Positions 36,175 through 44,862 of a stretch of DNA of 64,000 nucleotides are shown here, piece after piece. Within the stretch, counting starts at the first letter, position 1; every line of letters begins with the position of its first letter. The notes beneath the pieces were generated by a model that saw nothing but the letters and a program-made list of their open reading frames with translations, was not told where the DNA came from and ran no database searches. The DNA comes from an uncultured Bacteroidales bacterium (GTDB lineage Bacteria > Bacteroidota > Bacteroidia > Bacteroidales > Paludibacteraceae), in assembly GCA_946411385.1 (NCBI GenBank), contig CAMKDV010000002.1, positions 62,001 to 126,000 of the forward strand, in the 5' to 3' direction. A program made the position numbers and the translations under genes.

Positions 36175-36202
36175 ACTTGTGTTTTTATAACGAAATCGAC
36201 TG

Positions 36203-36234
36203 CAAAGTTACAAAAATATTTGCATATTTCCAAA
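36203..36234 (-). promoter_or_regulatory. Promoter for the 179-residue protein
   Basis: On the minus strand TTTG (36231-36234), 20 bases, TAACTTTG (36203-36210). It overlaps by 16 bp the oppositely oriented kinase promoter. Confidence 0.82.
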
Positions 36235-36250
36235 TAAATTCGTATTTTTG
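36219..36250 (+). promoter_or_regulatory. Promoter for the membrane Ser/Thr kinase
   Basis: TTTG at 36219-36222 and TATTTTTG at 36243-36250 with a 20-base spacer. The kinase ATG begins only 9 bp after the -7 element, so the mRNA would have a leader of very few bases or none. Confidence 0.8.
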
Positions 36251-36258
36251 CATGCGAA

Positions 36259-37497
36259 ATGGAGCAAAATGATTTCACATCAGGTCCTGTGCGCGACTTG
36301 TCGTCCCGCGAATTAGGCACTTCGGGTTACACCGATATCCGGCTGTTGTCCGACAGTGGTCATAACCGTGTGTACCGCGCTATGCATGCCGGCAAGTGGG
36401 TGGTGCTGAAGGTTGCCCGTGACGATGAAGGACAGATTACCCGCAACCGCCTGCTCCTGCAGCGCGAATACGATATCATGCATGCTATCGACTGCATCTA
36501 TGTGGTCAAGACATGGCAGATGGATGATATTCCGGAAGTGGGTCGCGCTATTGTGATGGAGTATATCCAGGGGCGGTCGCTTGACCGGTTCTTGCAGGAG
36601 AATCCTTCATGGTCGTTGCGCCGGCGTGTGGCGGACGAACTGCTGGAGGCGTTGCAGATCCTGCATGCGCAGCAGATTGTACATGCCGACCTCAAGCCTG
36701 GCAATATACTCATAACCGATGTGGGCAACCATGTCCGTCTCATTGATTTCGGTCTGGCGGATACCGATGCGTATGTGGCAAAAGATCTGGGGTCGTCGCC
36801 ACCTGTCATCGATACCGGTTATGTTCCTTCGGACAATCTCTCACCCGAGAAGGATATCTATGCCTTGGGCGTTATCCTGCGTGCGTTGTTCCCGCACTCG
36901 TTCCGGCTGGTAGCCAAGCGCTGTTGTGCTACACCTGCGATCCGGCGTTATCAGTCGGTGCGTCAGGTGCATGCGGCGTTGCGCAGGCAGGCTGTGCTGA
37001 TGTGGCTGTTGCCGGCATTGGCGGTGACCGGTGCATTGGTGACATTACTGCTGTTTGTTGTTCCCCGTCCCATAGCTGTGGAACCGCAGGTGTTGCCTGC
37101 CGATACCTTGCCTGTGCAACGGGATACGGTGGTCGTTCTAACTCCAGTGGTAGAGCACCCCGCACGTCCGGCAGTGGATAGCGCATGGATTAAGTTGCAG
37201 AAAAAGGCTGATGCCGCTTATCGGAGTCTGTACCGTGAGTACACCGATTCGATTGCCAATATGCCTGTCAAGAGCCTGAATCAGGCACTCGTGTACCATA
37301 ATGCTTATGCCGCTCTCATGGCTAAAGAGTGCGATATACTGGTGGCATTTTATCCCGGATACGAACATCAGTTGCGTCAGCACTATCTCAGTTCGTATGA
37401 TCGTGATTACAAGCGCATGGTTAATCTGTATAAAGATTATCCCATAATCGTTGTCAATCTCAACGGTGATACGACATTCATTCCCGTCAAAAGGTAG
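36259..37497 (+). CDS. Membrane-anchored Ser/Thr protein kinase
   Basis: 412 residues. Kinase domain about 25-235: beta3 lysine in 'WVVLKVARD', catalytic loop 'HADLKPGNIL' (near 142), 'LIDFGLAD' for DFG, and an activation segment ending 'TGYVPSDNLSPEKDIYALGV'. The Gly-rich loop is weak ('SDSGHNRVYRA'). The catalytic motif has His-Ala-Asp in place of His-Arg-Asp, so this is an RD-minus kinase that may not need activation-loop phosphorylation. One membrane helix ('LLPALAVTGALVTLLLFVV', ~250-268) is followed by a ~140-residue extracytoplasmic domain without PASTA repeats. Substrates unknown. Confidence 0.9.
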   Translation: MEQNDFTSGPVRDLSSRELGTSGYTDIRLLSDSGHNRVYRAMHAGKWVVLKVARDDEGQITRNRLLLQREYDIMHAIDCIYVVKTWQMDDIPEVGRAIVMEYIQGRSLDRFLQENPSWSLRRRVADELLEALQILHAQQIVHADLKPGNILITDVGNHVRLIDFGLADTDAYVAKDLGSSPPVIDTGYVPSDNLSPEKDIYALGVILRALFPHSFRLVAKRCCATPAIRRYQSVRQVHAALRRQAVLMWLLPALAVTGALVTLLLFVVPRPIAVEPQVLPADTLPVQRDTVVVLTPVVEHPARPAVDSAWIKLQKKADAAYRSLYREYTDSIANMPVKSLNQALVYHNAYAALMAKECDILVAFYPGYEHQLRQHYLSSYDRDYKRMVNLYKDYPIIVVNLNGDTTFIPVKR

Positions 37498-37621
37498 TTG
37501 GCTATACCTACTTCACTTGCCCCTTCCCAACATTTTTTGTGTCTGCTTTTGACATTTAGTGCAAGTTTTGAGTTAAAAAGTGCATTTTTTGTGTACTCTT
37601 TGTAATTTTGTTGCCCGAAAA

Positions 37622-37653
37622 TTTGCAAATATCAAAAAAAAAGTATACCTTTG
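37622..37653 (+). promoter_or_regulatory. Promoter for the DUF4143 ATPase
   Basis: TTTG at 37622-37625 and TACCTTTG at 37646-37653, 20-base spacer. The expected transcription start (about 37658-37660) coincides with the first of four direct repeats. Confidence 0.85.
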
Positions 37654-37658
37654 TGCCC

Positions 37659-37769
37659 GAAAATGTGATTTTTTGGTCAAAAAGATTACTCGAAAATGTG
37701 ATTTTGCCAGAGAAATATTATCGGAAAATGTGATTTTTTGCGTTTCTAATAACTGAAAATGTGATAATC
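37659..37769 (+). repeat. Four GAAAATGTGAT direct repeats in the transcribed leader
   Basis: GAAAATGTGAT occurs at 37659, 37692, 37724 and 37755, extended to GAAAATGTGATTTT in the first three. Starts are 33, 32 and 31 bp apart, close to three helical turns. All copies lie between the promoter and the ATPase start codon. Confidence 0.9.
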
Positions 37770-37773
37770 TGCT

Positions 37774-39114
37774 ATGGAACTGCTTAGAAGAAAGATAGAT
37801 TCCTTTCTTGTGAATTGGAAAAAATCTCCGAAAAGAAAGCCTTTGATAGTGAAAGGTGCTCGTCAAGTAGGCAAAACCGAGTCTATCAGGGCATTCGGAA
37901 GCACAGGATATGACTCGGTGATTGAGATTAACTTTGTACTTCAAAAGAAGTTCAGAGCTATATTCGATAATGGTTATGAGGTGGATTCCATCATCAAGAA
38001 CATCTCGCTACTGGAGCCGTCTTGGAAATTTATTCCGCACAAAACACTGCTATTCTTTGATGAACTTCAGAAGTGTCCGGATTGTGCGACCTCTCTTAAA
38101 TCTTTCTGTCAGGATGGTCGATATGACGTGATTTGTTCCGGTTCGCTCATGGGAATCTACTATGAGGAAATAGAGTCGAATGCCGTTGGTTACAAGGAAG
38201 ATTACGTGATGCACTCAATGGATTTTGAGGAGTTCTTGTGGGCAAAGGGCTATTCGGATCAGCAAGTTGAAGATCTATATAATCACATGACGAGTTTGAC
38301 GCCATTTACCCAATTGGAGTTGGATACGATGATGGCCAATTTTCGTGATTATATGACGCTTGGAGGAATGCCGGAGGTAGTAAATAGATTTATTGATAGT
38401 GGACATTTCGGCGGGACACTGGAATTGCAGCGCCAACTGTTGAAAGACTATGAAGAAGATATAACAAAGTATGCCAGAGATACAGAAAAAGCGAAGATTC
38501 AAGCTGTTTATAACCATATATCCACCTTTCTGGCTAAAGATAATAAAAAGTTCCTAATTACCAAAGTGGCTAAAGGTGCCAGGTCGCGGGAATATATAGG
38601 TGCGGTTGATTGGCTGTGTTCAGCTGGAGTGATTAATGCGTGCTATTGCTTGAATAATGTCGAACTGCCCCTGAAAGGTAATTATAATCCGGAGTATTAT
38701 AAGCTATATTATCACGATACCGGTTTGCTAATAGCGTCATTGGACGAAGAAGCTCAAGAGGATTTGCGTGCTAACAAGAACTTTGGAACATACAAGGGGG
38801 CCATTTATGAGAATGTAGTTGGTGAGATGCTGATCAAATCCGGCTATGAACAATTGTATTTCTATAAACATGACAGTCCTGCTTTGGAGATGGATTTTTT
38901 TGTGCGCGATGCCGATTCGCTGGTGCCTGTTGAAGTCAAAGCCAAAGATGGCGCCACTGCATCGCTCAATAATCTCATCAAATGGGATTCGTTCCCCGAT
39001 GTGAAATACGGTGTAAAGTTGGGTTACAAGAACATTGGATGGAACGGGCAGTTCTATACCTTCCCGTATTTCCTTACTTTCCTTCTGAAACGTTTCTTGA
39101 AAGAGCGGAAATAG
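37774..39114 (+). CDS. AAA-type ATPase with DUF4143 C-terminal domain
   Basis: 446 residues. Walker A 'VKGARQVGKTESI' (about 27-39) and Walker B 'TLLFFDELQKC' (about 88-98) mark the ATPase domain; the C-terminal DUF4143 region ('EMDFFVRDADSLVPVEVKA') has a PD-(D/E)XK-like acidic pattern. Such proteins are abundant in gut Bacteroidota, often in many copies, and their role is not settled; toxin-antitoxin or stress functions have been suggested. Its leader carries four direct repeats, so expression is probably controlled there. AT-richer than the operons on either side. Confidence 0.88.
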   Translation: MELLRRKIDSFLVNWKKSPKRKPLIVKGARQVGKTESIRAFGSTGYDSVIEINFVLQKKFRAIFDNGYEVDSIIKNISLLEPSWKFIPHKTLLFFDELQKCPDCATSLKSFCQDGRYDVICSGSLMGIYYEEIESNAVGYKEDYVMHSMDFEEFLWAKGYSDQQVEDLYNHMTSLTPFTQLELDTMMANFRDYMTLGGMPEVVNRFIDSGHFGGTLELQRQLLKDYEEDITKYARDTEKAKIQAVYNHISTFLAKDNKKFLITKVAKGARSREYIGAVDWLCSAGVINACYCLNNVELPLKGNYNPEYYKLYYHDTGLLIASLDEEAQEDLRANKNFGTYKGAIYENVVGEMLIKSGYEQLYFYKHDSPALEMDFFVRDADSLVPVEVKAKDGATASLNNLIKWDSFPDVKYGVKLGYKNIGWNGQFYTFPYFLTFLLKRFLKERK

Positions 39115-39145
39115 ATCGTAGTTAGCAGATATTTGAGTGCTAATT

Positions 39146-39175
39146 AGGGCGCAATGGGTAAACCGTTTGCGCCTT
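39146..39175 (+). terminator. Terminator of the DUF4143 ATPase gene
   Basis: AGGGCGCAA pairs with TTGCGCCTT (one G-T pair) around a 12-base loop, followed by TCAATTTTTTG. It lies 31 bp beyond the stop codon. Confidence 0.7.
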
Positions 39176-39280
39176 TCAATTTTTTGTTGTAATTTTGTAG
39201 CGCGTTTGCACGCAAAAAAGGCAGGTAGTACACAAAAAGTGTAAAAAAAGTATCGTTTCGACAAAAAAATGCACCGATTA

Positions 39281-39312
39281 TTTGCAAATATCAAAAAATT
39301 TGTGTATCTTTG
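39281..39312 (+). promoter_or_regulatory. Promoter upstream of a non-coding stretch and a small membrane protein
   Basis: TTTG at 39281-39284 and TATCTTTG at 39305-39312 with a 20-base spacer. The first credible coding start downstream is 335 bp away (39647). Confidence 0.8.
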
Positions 39313-39646
39313 TACCGTCTTCTCAGCGGAGAATGATGGTTGCTGCTGTTGGCAGCACGAACATACTGATTATTCTAACAATACCAATTTGATTCGCAGG
39401 AATCTCGCAAGTTTCATGAATCGCAAAAAGTTGGCTAATGTTAGTGCACGTTTGTGTACTACTTTTGCTGTATTTGCGATTCGGGCAATGCGAGAGCCTC
39501 TGCGAAGATACAACAAGAGTAGTACTTTTTTGTTGTTAGTCTGATTTGGACAAGATTGATGTAGGAAATGAACTAAAATAATAACGGAAAGTGCCCGAAT
39601 GCCGAGCAAAGACTGGGCGAAACTTTAAAAATATACTATACTGGTT
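39313..39646 (+). other. Transcribed non-coding stretch, possibly structured leader or small RNA
   Basis: No convincing gene fills this 334-bp stretch. The 91-residue track ORF begins inside the promoter and lacks protein-like composition. Two inverted repeats are present: GAATCGCAAA (39419-39428) with TTTGCGATTC (39474-39483), and GTACTACTTTTG (39457-39468) with CAAGAGTAGTAC (39515-39526, one wobble). They interleave, so as RNA they would form a pseudoknot or exclude each other. Confidence 0.4.
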
Positions 39647-40084
39647 ATGCTTGAAGGATTAATTAGTTTTTTTATTATTGTTATGTCGGTGTTTATAGTA
39701 GGCTTGCTGCTATGGTACGTAGTTGTGGGTGTAGGAGGGATACTTGGTCTTATTTATAACACCAAGATTACGCGCATCCTATTCTGTCTCGGCCTGTTGG
39801 TATTAAGCGGTTGGCTTATGTATGCCGGCTGGATTGAAGGATCTATTCATTGGGCATGGGCAGCCTTTGCCGGCATCCCCTTAGTGGAGTTGGCTCTGGT
39901 TTTAATATCTAAATGGAAACCTCTGGTTCTTCTGTTCCCGCTGACTTTGCTGGCATACGGCGGTTGGCTTGTTTATGCCGGTTGGATAGCCAAAGATATC
40001 AGTTGGATGTGGCCAGCCTTTGCAGGCATCCCGTGCCTGATTGGTGGTCTTGCGTTGACGGCTGCAATCATTAATAAGGGATAA
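39647..40084 (+). CDS. Four-helix membrane protein with internal duplication
   Basis: 145 residues, mostly hydrophobic. After an N-terminal helix the motif 'GWLMYAGWIEGSIHWAWAAF' recurs as 'GWLVYAGWIAKDISWMWPAF', each followed by 'AGIP' and another helix, so the protein is an internal tandem duplication. Four to five membrane helices are expected. I do not recognise a family. It follows the long transcribed leader and precedes the AT-rich island genes. Confidence 0.7.
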   Translation: MLEGLISFFIIVMSVFIVGLLLWYVVVGVGGILGLIYNTKITRILFCLGLLVLSGWLMYAGWIEGSIHWAWAAFAGIPLVELALVLISKWKPLVLLFPLTLLAYGGWLVYAGWIAKDISWMWPAFAGIPCLIGGLALTAAIINKG

Positions 40085-40185
40085 TTGTTTCGATTCGGTA
40101 TCGAATAAGGTGTCGAATAAAAAGGCAAAACGGAGTAAGCCGAAAAGCCAGAAGTGAGTAGGCAAAATCTAACATTTATTTTGTT

Positions 40186-41346
40186 ATGGCACCGATTAAT
40201 TATTTCTTGCAGAAGAAAAATTTTAACAGAGTTCAGTGTTTCAATATTGATCAGTTAGATATCGAAGATAATGAAGAAGAGTTTTCATTATCTAAACAAC
40301 AATATAAGTCTAAATCAATGAAACAAGAGTATATTGAAAACCTCTTGCCTGAAACATGTAAAAAACTCTTGCCAAAAATTGGTAATAATGATGATAATTA
40401 TTGGAAAGACAAAATAGAAATGCCTACTCCATATATGATAACGATACCATCTCCTTTATATGGAGAAGAACCGTTCTTCCAAAGAGCAAAAAGTAAAGAG
40501 TGTAACAATTCTATACAATTCACCTTTAAGTCACCCGAGTTTATTTATTCAAGGCTAATGGTATATTGTTGCCCTGACGTAAAGGCTATTGGTGATTCGA
40601 CGATAAGATATATTGATGCTATCATGACCAAAGGAGATATGAATATTAGCCAAAACTATCCTTTGGGAATAAGCGGATGGGATGAGAATGAAAATTATAA
40701 TCCCTTTTGGATGTCCTATTTGAAACGATATGTTCCGGTAATGTTAGTACCCCAAGAAATGATGCCAGTTTATCCAATTAATGACGACCAATCTATGGAA
40801 TCTTTGGGATGTTATTTTCCTAAAAAAGATATTGGACCTATGATATACCTTTGCCCAGAAAAGATAGAGAGGATGTCGACCAAAGAACTGCCAATAATGG
40901 TGTTATATGCTATTGTCCTAATGCATGAATATGCTCATGCTATAATGGATGAAACAAATGTACTATCGACGCCGAATATTGCCGGAGATGTTGCCTGTTG
41001 CAAGCGATTGCCAATAAAACAGTTGGATATAAACGAAATTTATATGGAAGAATCATTAGCTAATATGATTACTTTGCAATATGTGGAGAGTGCAATACCT
41101 GAATATTCAGAAACTATAGAATCTTTCATGAAAAGACAACCAGCCCCTTATGCGTTAGGTGTTGATTTATATGAAGCTAACAAAAATGACATACAAATTG
41201 ATTGGAGAAAGTGGAGAACTTATAAATCAAACAAAACAAAAACCAATAGGAAATTAAACAAATGGAAAACATTTGCAGACAAATATAATCTCTCCAAAAT
41301 AGATAAAAATGACATTGTTAATACATTTAACACAGCTCTTTCTTAA
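40186..41346 (+). CDS. HEYAH-type putative zinc metallopeptidase
   Basis: 386 residues, strongly AT-rich coding. 'VLMHEYAHAIMDET' (about 244-257) is an HExxH zinc-binding motif, and 'YMEESLANMITLQYVES' about 40 residues later supplies a Glu in the place expected for a third ligand (gluzincin arrangement). No signal peptide or membrane helix is visible, so a cytoplasmic location is likely. The remainder is unlike families I know. It is the first gene of the island set and runs directly into the nuclease-like gene. Peptidase activity is inferred from the motif only. Confidence 0.7.
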   Translation: MAPINYFLQKKNFNRVQCFNIDQLDIEDNEEEFSLSKQQYKSKSMKQEYIENLLPETCKKLLPKIGNNDDNYWKDKIEMPTPYMITIPSPLYGEEPFFQRAKSKECNNSIQFTFKSPEFIYSRLMVYCCPDVKAIGDSTIRYIDAIMTKGDMNISQNYPLGISGWDENENYNPFWMSYLKRYVPVMLVPQEMMPVYPINDDQSMESLGCYFPKKDIGPMIYLCPEKIERMSTKELPIMVLYAIVLMHEYAHAIMDETNVLSTPNIAGDVACCKRLPIKQLDINEIYMEESLANMITLQYVESAIPEYSETIESFMKRQPAPYALGVDLYEANKNDIQIDWRKWRTYKSNKTKTNRKLNKWKTFADKYNLSKIDKNDIVNTFNTALS

Positions 41347-41385
41347 ATGTATGTTACATTTTTGCAACACAATAAATGTGAAATT

Positions 41386-42270
41386 ATGAATCCTTTAGTG
41401 CAAAATTTTATCACACAAACGATTAATTCGTTATTGAGTAAATTAAGGCAATTGTTTCCTAATGGAGAACTAGCCTATTATTCTCTGCAAGGGAAAAATG
41501 AACTCCAAATCCGTGACCGTGTTGCTTGGGAATTGCAGCAAGCATTAGACACCTGGCAAAATAGCACGAACCGATACATCGTTCGTCGTGAATGGGGGCC
41601 TTATAACAGGACTAAATGTGATTTGGCAGTTTTGGAAGTTGATCCTATGGATACAAATAGATCAGAATTAGTTGCGTTATTTGAGTTTAAAGCGTGTCAG
41701 TTCGTAAATGACGAGAAATGGCTTAAACCCGAATTTTTTAAAGACACATATAAGATGTACAACATGTGCTCTTCACAAAAAGGCAATAATGATGTAGATA
41801 TGTATTTCATATTTTTACATAGTTGCCAAAGTGACAAACAAGTAAATTCAGGATTTCGCGATGCGGTAGCATATGTCGATATATTAAATGATACAAAGAC
41901 ACTTACATTAAAATCGCATTCTATGAATGATATAACATCAAAAATGCAAACAATATGGCGAGAATTTTTTAATACAAATAACGAAATTTTATATGCGCTT
42001 ATAAAATCAGGGAAAAAAGTTCACTCACAGTTTAAGTTTTCCCAAAAAGACAGTCCCGCAGAAAAAAAAGCAAAAACATTGCTTCGCTCGTATTTAAAGC
42101 GAATGGGTAATCTATATAGTTATCCGACGACAAACATAAGTTTCCCTAATCCTATTCCGCAACATGTAGGTTCTTCGTTTGGCTATGATTGGTATGTCGC
42201 CCCGTTTATCTGGGGGCCATATAAGATAGACCTGCAAGCGAAAAAGAATTGTTTAATCACATTAAAATAA
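41386..42270 (+). CDS. PD-(D/E)XK nuclease-like protein
   Basis: 294 residues from the ATG at 41386; the track start at 41347 adds 13 residues and is also possible. The core 'TKCDLAVLEVDP' followed by 'ELVALFEFKACQF' gives the D...ExK spacing of the PD-(D/E)XK fold, with an upstream Glu-rich helix ('IRDRVAWELQQAL'). Such folds cut DNA or RNA in restriction, repair and defence systems. AT-rich like its neighbours. No methyltransferase lies nearby, so classical restriction-modification is unlikely. Nuclease function is an inference from the motif. Confidence 0.62.
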   Translation: MNPLVQNFITQTINSLLSKLRQLFPNGELAYYSLQGKNELQIRDRVAWELQQALDTWQNSTNRYIVRREWGPYNRTKCDLAVLEVDPMDTNRSELVALFEFKACQFVNDEKWLKPEFFKDTYKMYNMCSSQKGNNDVDMYFIFLHSCQSDKQVNSGFRDAVAYVDILNDTKTLTLKSHSMNDITSKMQTIWREFFNTNNEILYALIKSGKKVHSQFKFSQKDSPAEKKAKTLLRSYLKRMGNLYSYPTTNISFPNPIPQHVGSSFGYDWYVAPFIWGPYKIDLQAKKNCLITLK

Positions 42271-42278
42271 CTACTATT

Positions 42279-44732
42279 ATGCTATTGTCAGATGAAGAAC
42301 TTGAAGAGGTTAAAGCGGCACTCGAACGAAATCGACAGTTTCTTAAGGAACACGCTTACTTGAGATGGGAACATCAGCAGGAAACATTAAACAGCAAAGA
42401 AACAATGGAAAACGAAGAACGCTCTGACCTTCAAATAAATGTAGGAGACATTTATAAGGAAGTGGAAGGTGCGGAAACGAATCCATCTCTTGCTATAGAA
42501 AAGTTCATCCATGCTGCAGAGCAAGGTGATATTCATGCCATGAATAATCTAACCGTCATTTATGGTTGTGACAAATCGTTCTTCGATTACGCAAAAGCCA
42601 TCAAATGGTTTCATGTGCTTCTGGAACATGAAAATGACCCACAATCCCCTGATTATCAGAAAACTGGTTACAATAAAGCTTTATGTGAAAACATAATTAA
42701 CATCATTGATAACGCATTATCTGAAAATGATGTGCCAAATCTATTAAAATCTTGTTATTCCACCGAGAATAATGCCAAAAGCCTTTTCTCCAAGCCATTG
42801 TTCTTTGCTTCTGTACAAACTAAAGAACATGTAGTGGCAATACGCGCTATTGAGAATGAGCGAAAGGAGCGAGAACGCATTGAGAAAGAAAGGCTTGAGC
42901 AAGAGCGGCTTGAGAAGGAGCGCATTGAACGGGAACGTCTGGAAAAAGAAAGGCAAGAAAAGGAGCGCATAGAACGCGAACAACGAGAAAAAGAACGGCT
43001 TGAGCGTGATAAAAGAAATGAGGAACGCCGTGAAAAAGAGCGTATCAAGCGTGAACAGGAAAAAAAGGAACGTTTGGAACGCGAACGGCAAACGCAAATA
43101 AAGCAGATAGAGTCTGGTACAGAATGGGATAAAAGTTCATATTTTACCAGTTTCGCTGGCCATCTCGAGATTCCAGATGGAACCACAAAGATAGGCCATA
43201 AAGCTTTTCTTAATTGTCGAAAGATTACATCTATTTCTATGCCCGATAGTGTGACAGAAATAGATTACAACGCTTTTGAAAATTGCAGCGGGCTTACATC
43301 AATAAGTCTCTCTAAAAACATAACCAAAATAGGATCTGGAGCCTTTATCGGATGTACTAGTCTTAAATCTGTGATTATCCCCAATGGCATAACCAAAATA
43401 GAACAAAGAGTCTTTGAGAAATGCCACAGTTTACAATCTGTAATTATTCCAGATAGTGTAACAAGCATTGAAACTTGTGCTTTCTATGATTGCAAGAGTC
43501 TTATTTCTTTAACGATTCCTCAAAATATGGAACTCATTCTTGATAATGCATTTTACGGATGCACTTCTTTAACATCTATTGAATGGAATGCTATAAATTG
43601 TGGTATTAAGGAGCATCAATATCATCAATATGGTGATAGTGATTTCCTATTTCAGTGTCTGGATAAGCTCTCCTCATTCATTATAGGGGAAAAAGTGATA
43701 TATATTCCGAGTTATTTATGTTATAATTTACCAAAGTTAACTTCAATCATTTTTCCTGAGGGACTGACAACGATCGGATATTGTGCTTTTAAATCTTGCG
43801 TTAATCTCACTTCTATTTCCCTTCCAACTAGTATTAAGAGGTTTGGAGTTAAAGAAAAAGTAATCACCCACAATATACCCATAAATGGTTCATATGTTGA
43901 ATATAGGAAATCCGTTTACTTTAACACTGAAACAAAGCAAATTATAGTTCCTGCTGGAACCAAAGAAGATTTTCTCTTAGTTGATGGTTTTCAAGATTGT
44001 AATTATTATAACAAAATAACAGAAAAAGAACCATCTACAGAACAAGAGCGGAAAGAAGTTGAGAAAAAACGTTTAGAGCGCGCGCGCAAGCAAAAAGAGG
44101 AACAAGAAAGGCTCAAGAAAGAGCGAGAAGAAAAAGAACGAATAGAACGAGAGCGAAAAGAAAAGGCAAAGTTTACACGCGAGTTAAAAAAAATTAACTC
44201 GGAATACATTAAGCAACTAATAGAAAGCGACTATCTGGATAATAGTCCGTTCAAAGATTTAAAGGGGTATTATGGAATCCCATATAATGTTAAGAAGATT
44301 GGGAGAGCAGCATTTAAGGAATGCGCAGGTCTGACATCCATTACTGTCACTAACAGCGTGACAAGCATAAGCGCAGCTGCGTTTGAGGGGTGCAGCGGAT
44401 TGACATCTGTCGTAATTGGTGACAACGTGACAAACATTGGTGAGTCAGCTTTTATGGGGTGTAACAACTTGACATCTATATCTTTCGGTGAAAGAGTCGC
44501 TAAAATAGAAAATAGCGCTTTCAAAGGTTGTAAAAAACTAAAATCCGTCTCTATCCCAAGTAGTTTGTCATCAATAGGAAATAACGCCTTTGATTCAAGT
44601 TTAGAACAAATGATAGTCCCTAATTTGTCTAAAGGAAAATTTCAGAAGATGATAGAAGGGAAATCAGGATTGCAACATCTGACGGATAAGATTATTGAGG
44701 AATGGCGAGCTAAACTGAAAAGTATATTTTAA
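42279..44732 (+). CDS. BspA-type leucine-rich repeat protein with long charged helices
   Basis: 817 residues from the ATG at 42279, which avoids overlap with the upstream gene. Order: one Sel1-like repeat pair (~55-130), a ~90-residue ER/K-rich single helix ('EKERLEQERLEKERIERE'), BspA-like LRRs (~295-565; 'SMPDSVTEIDYNAFENCSGL'), a second charged helix (~585-650) and a second LRR set (~660-790; 'SAAAFEGCSGLTSV'). No signal peptide, so unlike most BspA proteins it looks cytoplasmic. The helices could act as rigid spacers between two LRR binding heads. It lies 130 bp before the FtsK-like gene and may be a recognition component of that system. Confidence 0.82.
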   Translation: MLLSDEELEEVKAALERNRQFLKEHAYLRWEHQQETLNSKETMENEERSDLQINVGDIYKEVEGAETNPSLAIEKFIHAAEQGDIHAMNNLTVIYGCDKSFFDYAKAIKWFHVLLEHENDPQSPDYQKTGYNKALCENIINIIDNALSENDVPNLLKSCYSTENNAKSLFSKPLFFASVQTKEHVVAIRAIENERKERERIEKERLEQERLEKERIERERLEKERQEKERIEREQREKERLERDKRNEERREKERIKREQEKKERLERERQTQIKQIESGTEWDKSSYFTSFAGHLEIPDGTTKIGHKAFLNCRKITSISMPDSVTEIDYNAFENCSGLTSISLSKNITKIGSGAFIGCTSLKSVIIPNGITKIEQRVFEKCHSLQSVIIPDSVTSIETCAFYDCKSLISLTIPQNMELILDNAFYGCTSLTSIEWNAINCGIKEHQYHQYGDSDFLFQCLDKLSSFIIGEKVIYIPSYLCYNLPKLTSIIFPEGLTTIGYCAFKSCVNLTSISLPTSIKRFGVKEKVITHNIPINGSYVEYRKSVYFNTETKQIIVPAGTKEDFLLVDGFQDCNYYNKITEKEPSTEQERKEVEKKRLERARKQKEEQERLKKEREEKERIERERKEKAKFTRELKKINSEYIKQLIESDYLDNSPFKDLKGYYGIPYNVKKIGRAAFKECAGLTSITVTNSVTSISAAAFEGCSGLTSVVIGDNVTNIGESAFMGCNNLTSISFGERVAKIENSAFKGCKKLKSVSIPSSLSSIGNNAFDSSLEQMIVPNLSKGKFQKMIEGKSGLQHLTDKIIEEWRAKLKSIF

Positions 44733-44862
44733 AAGACATGCTTACAATCTAATCCTATAGAAAAATCTGTCCATCTTAGTCAATTGTCAAAACCATAGCA
44801 AAGATTTAGTTGGGATTCTCAAACGAACACGAATTGTTTAATAATTTTTAAATAACAATAAT

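Noticed and set aside
37659-37769. Possible small CRISPR array
   Set aside because: The repeats are only 11-14 bp, the spacers are AT-rich and similar in style, and no cas gene is near; a leader/operator array explains them better.
39269-39544. 91-residue ORF between the DUF4143 gene and the membrane protein
   Set aside because: Its ATG lies upstream of the promoter's -33 element and the protein has no domain-like composition.
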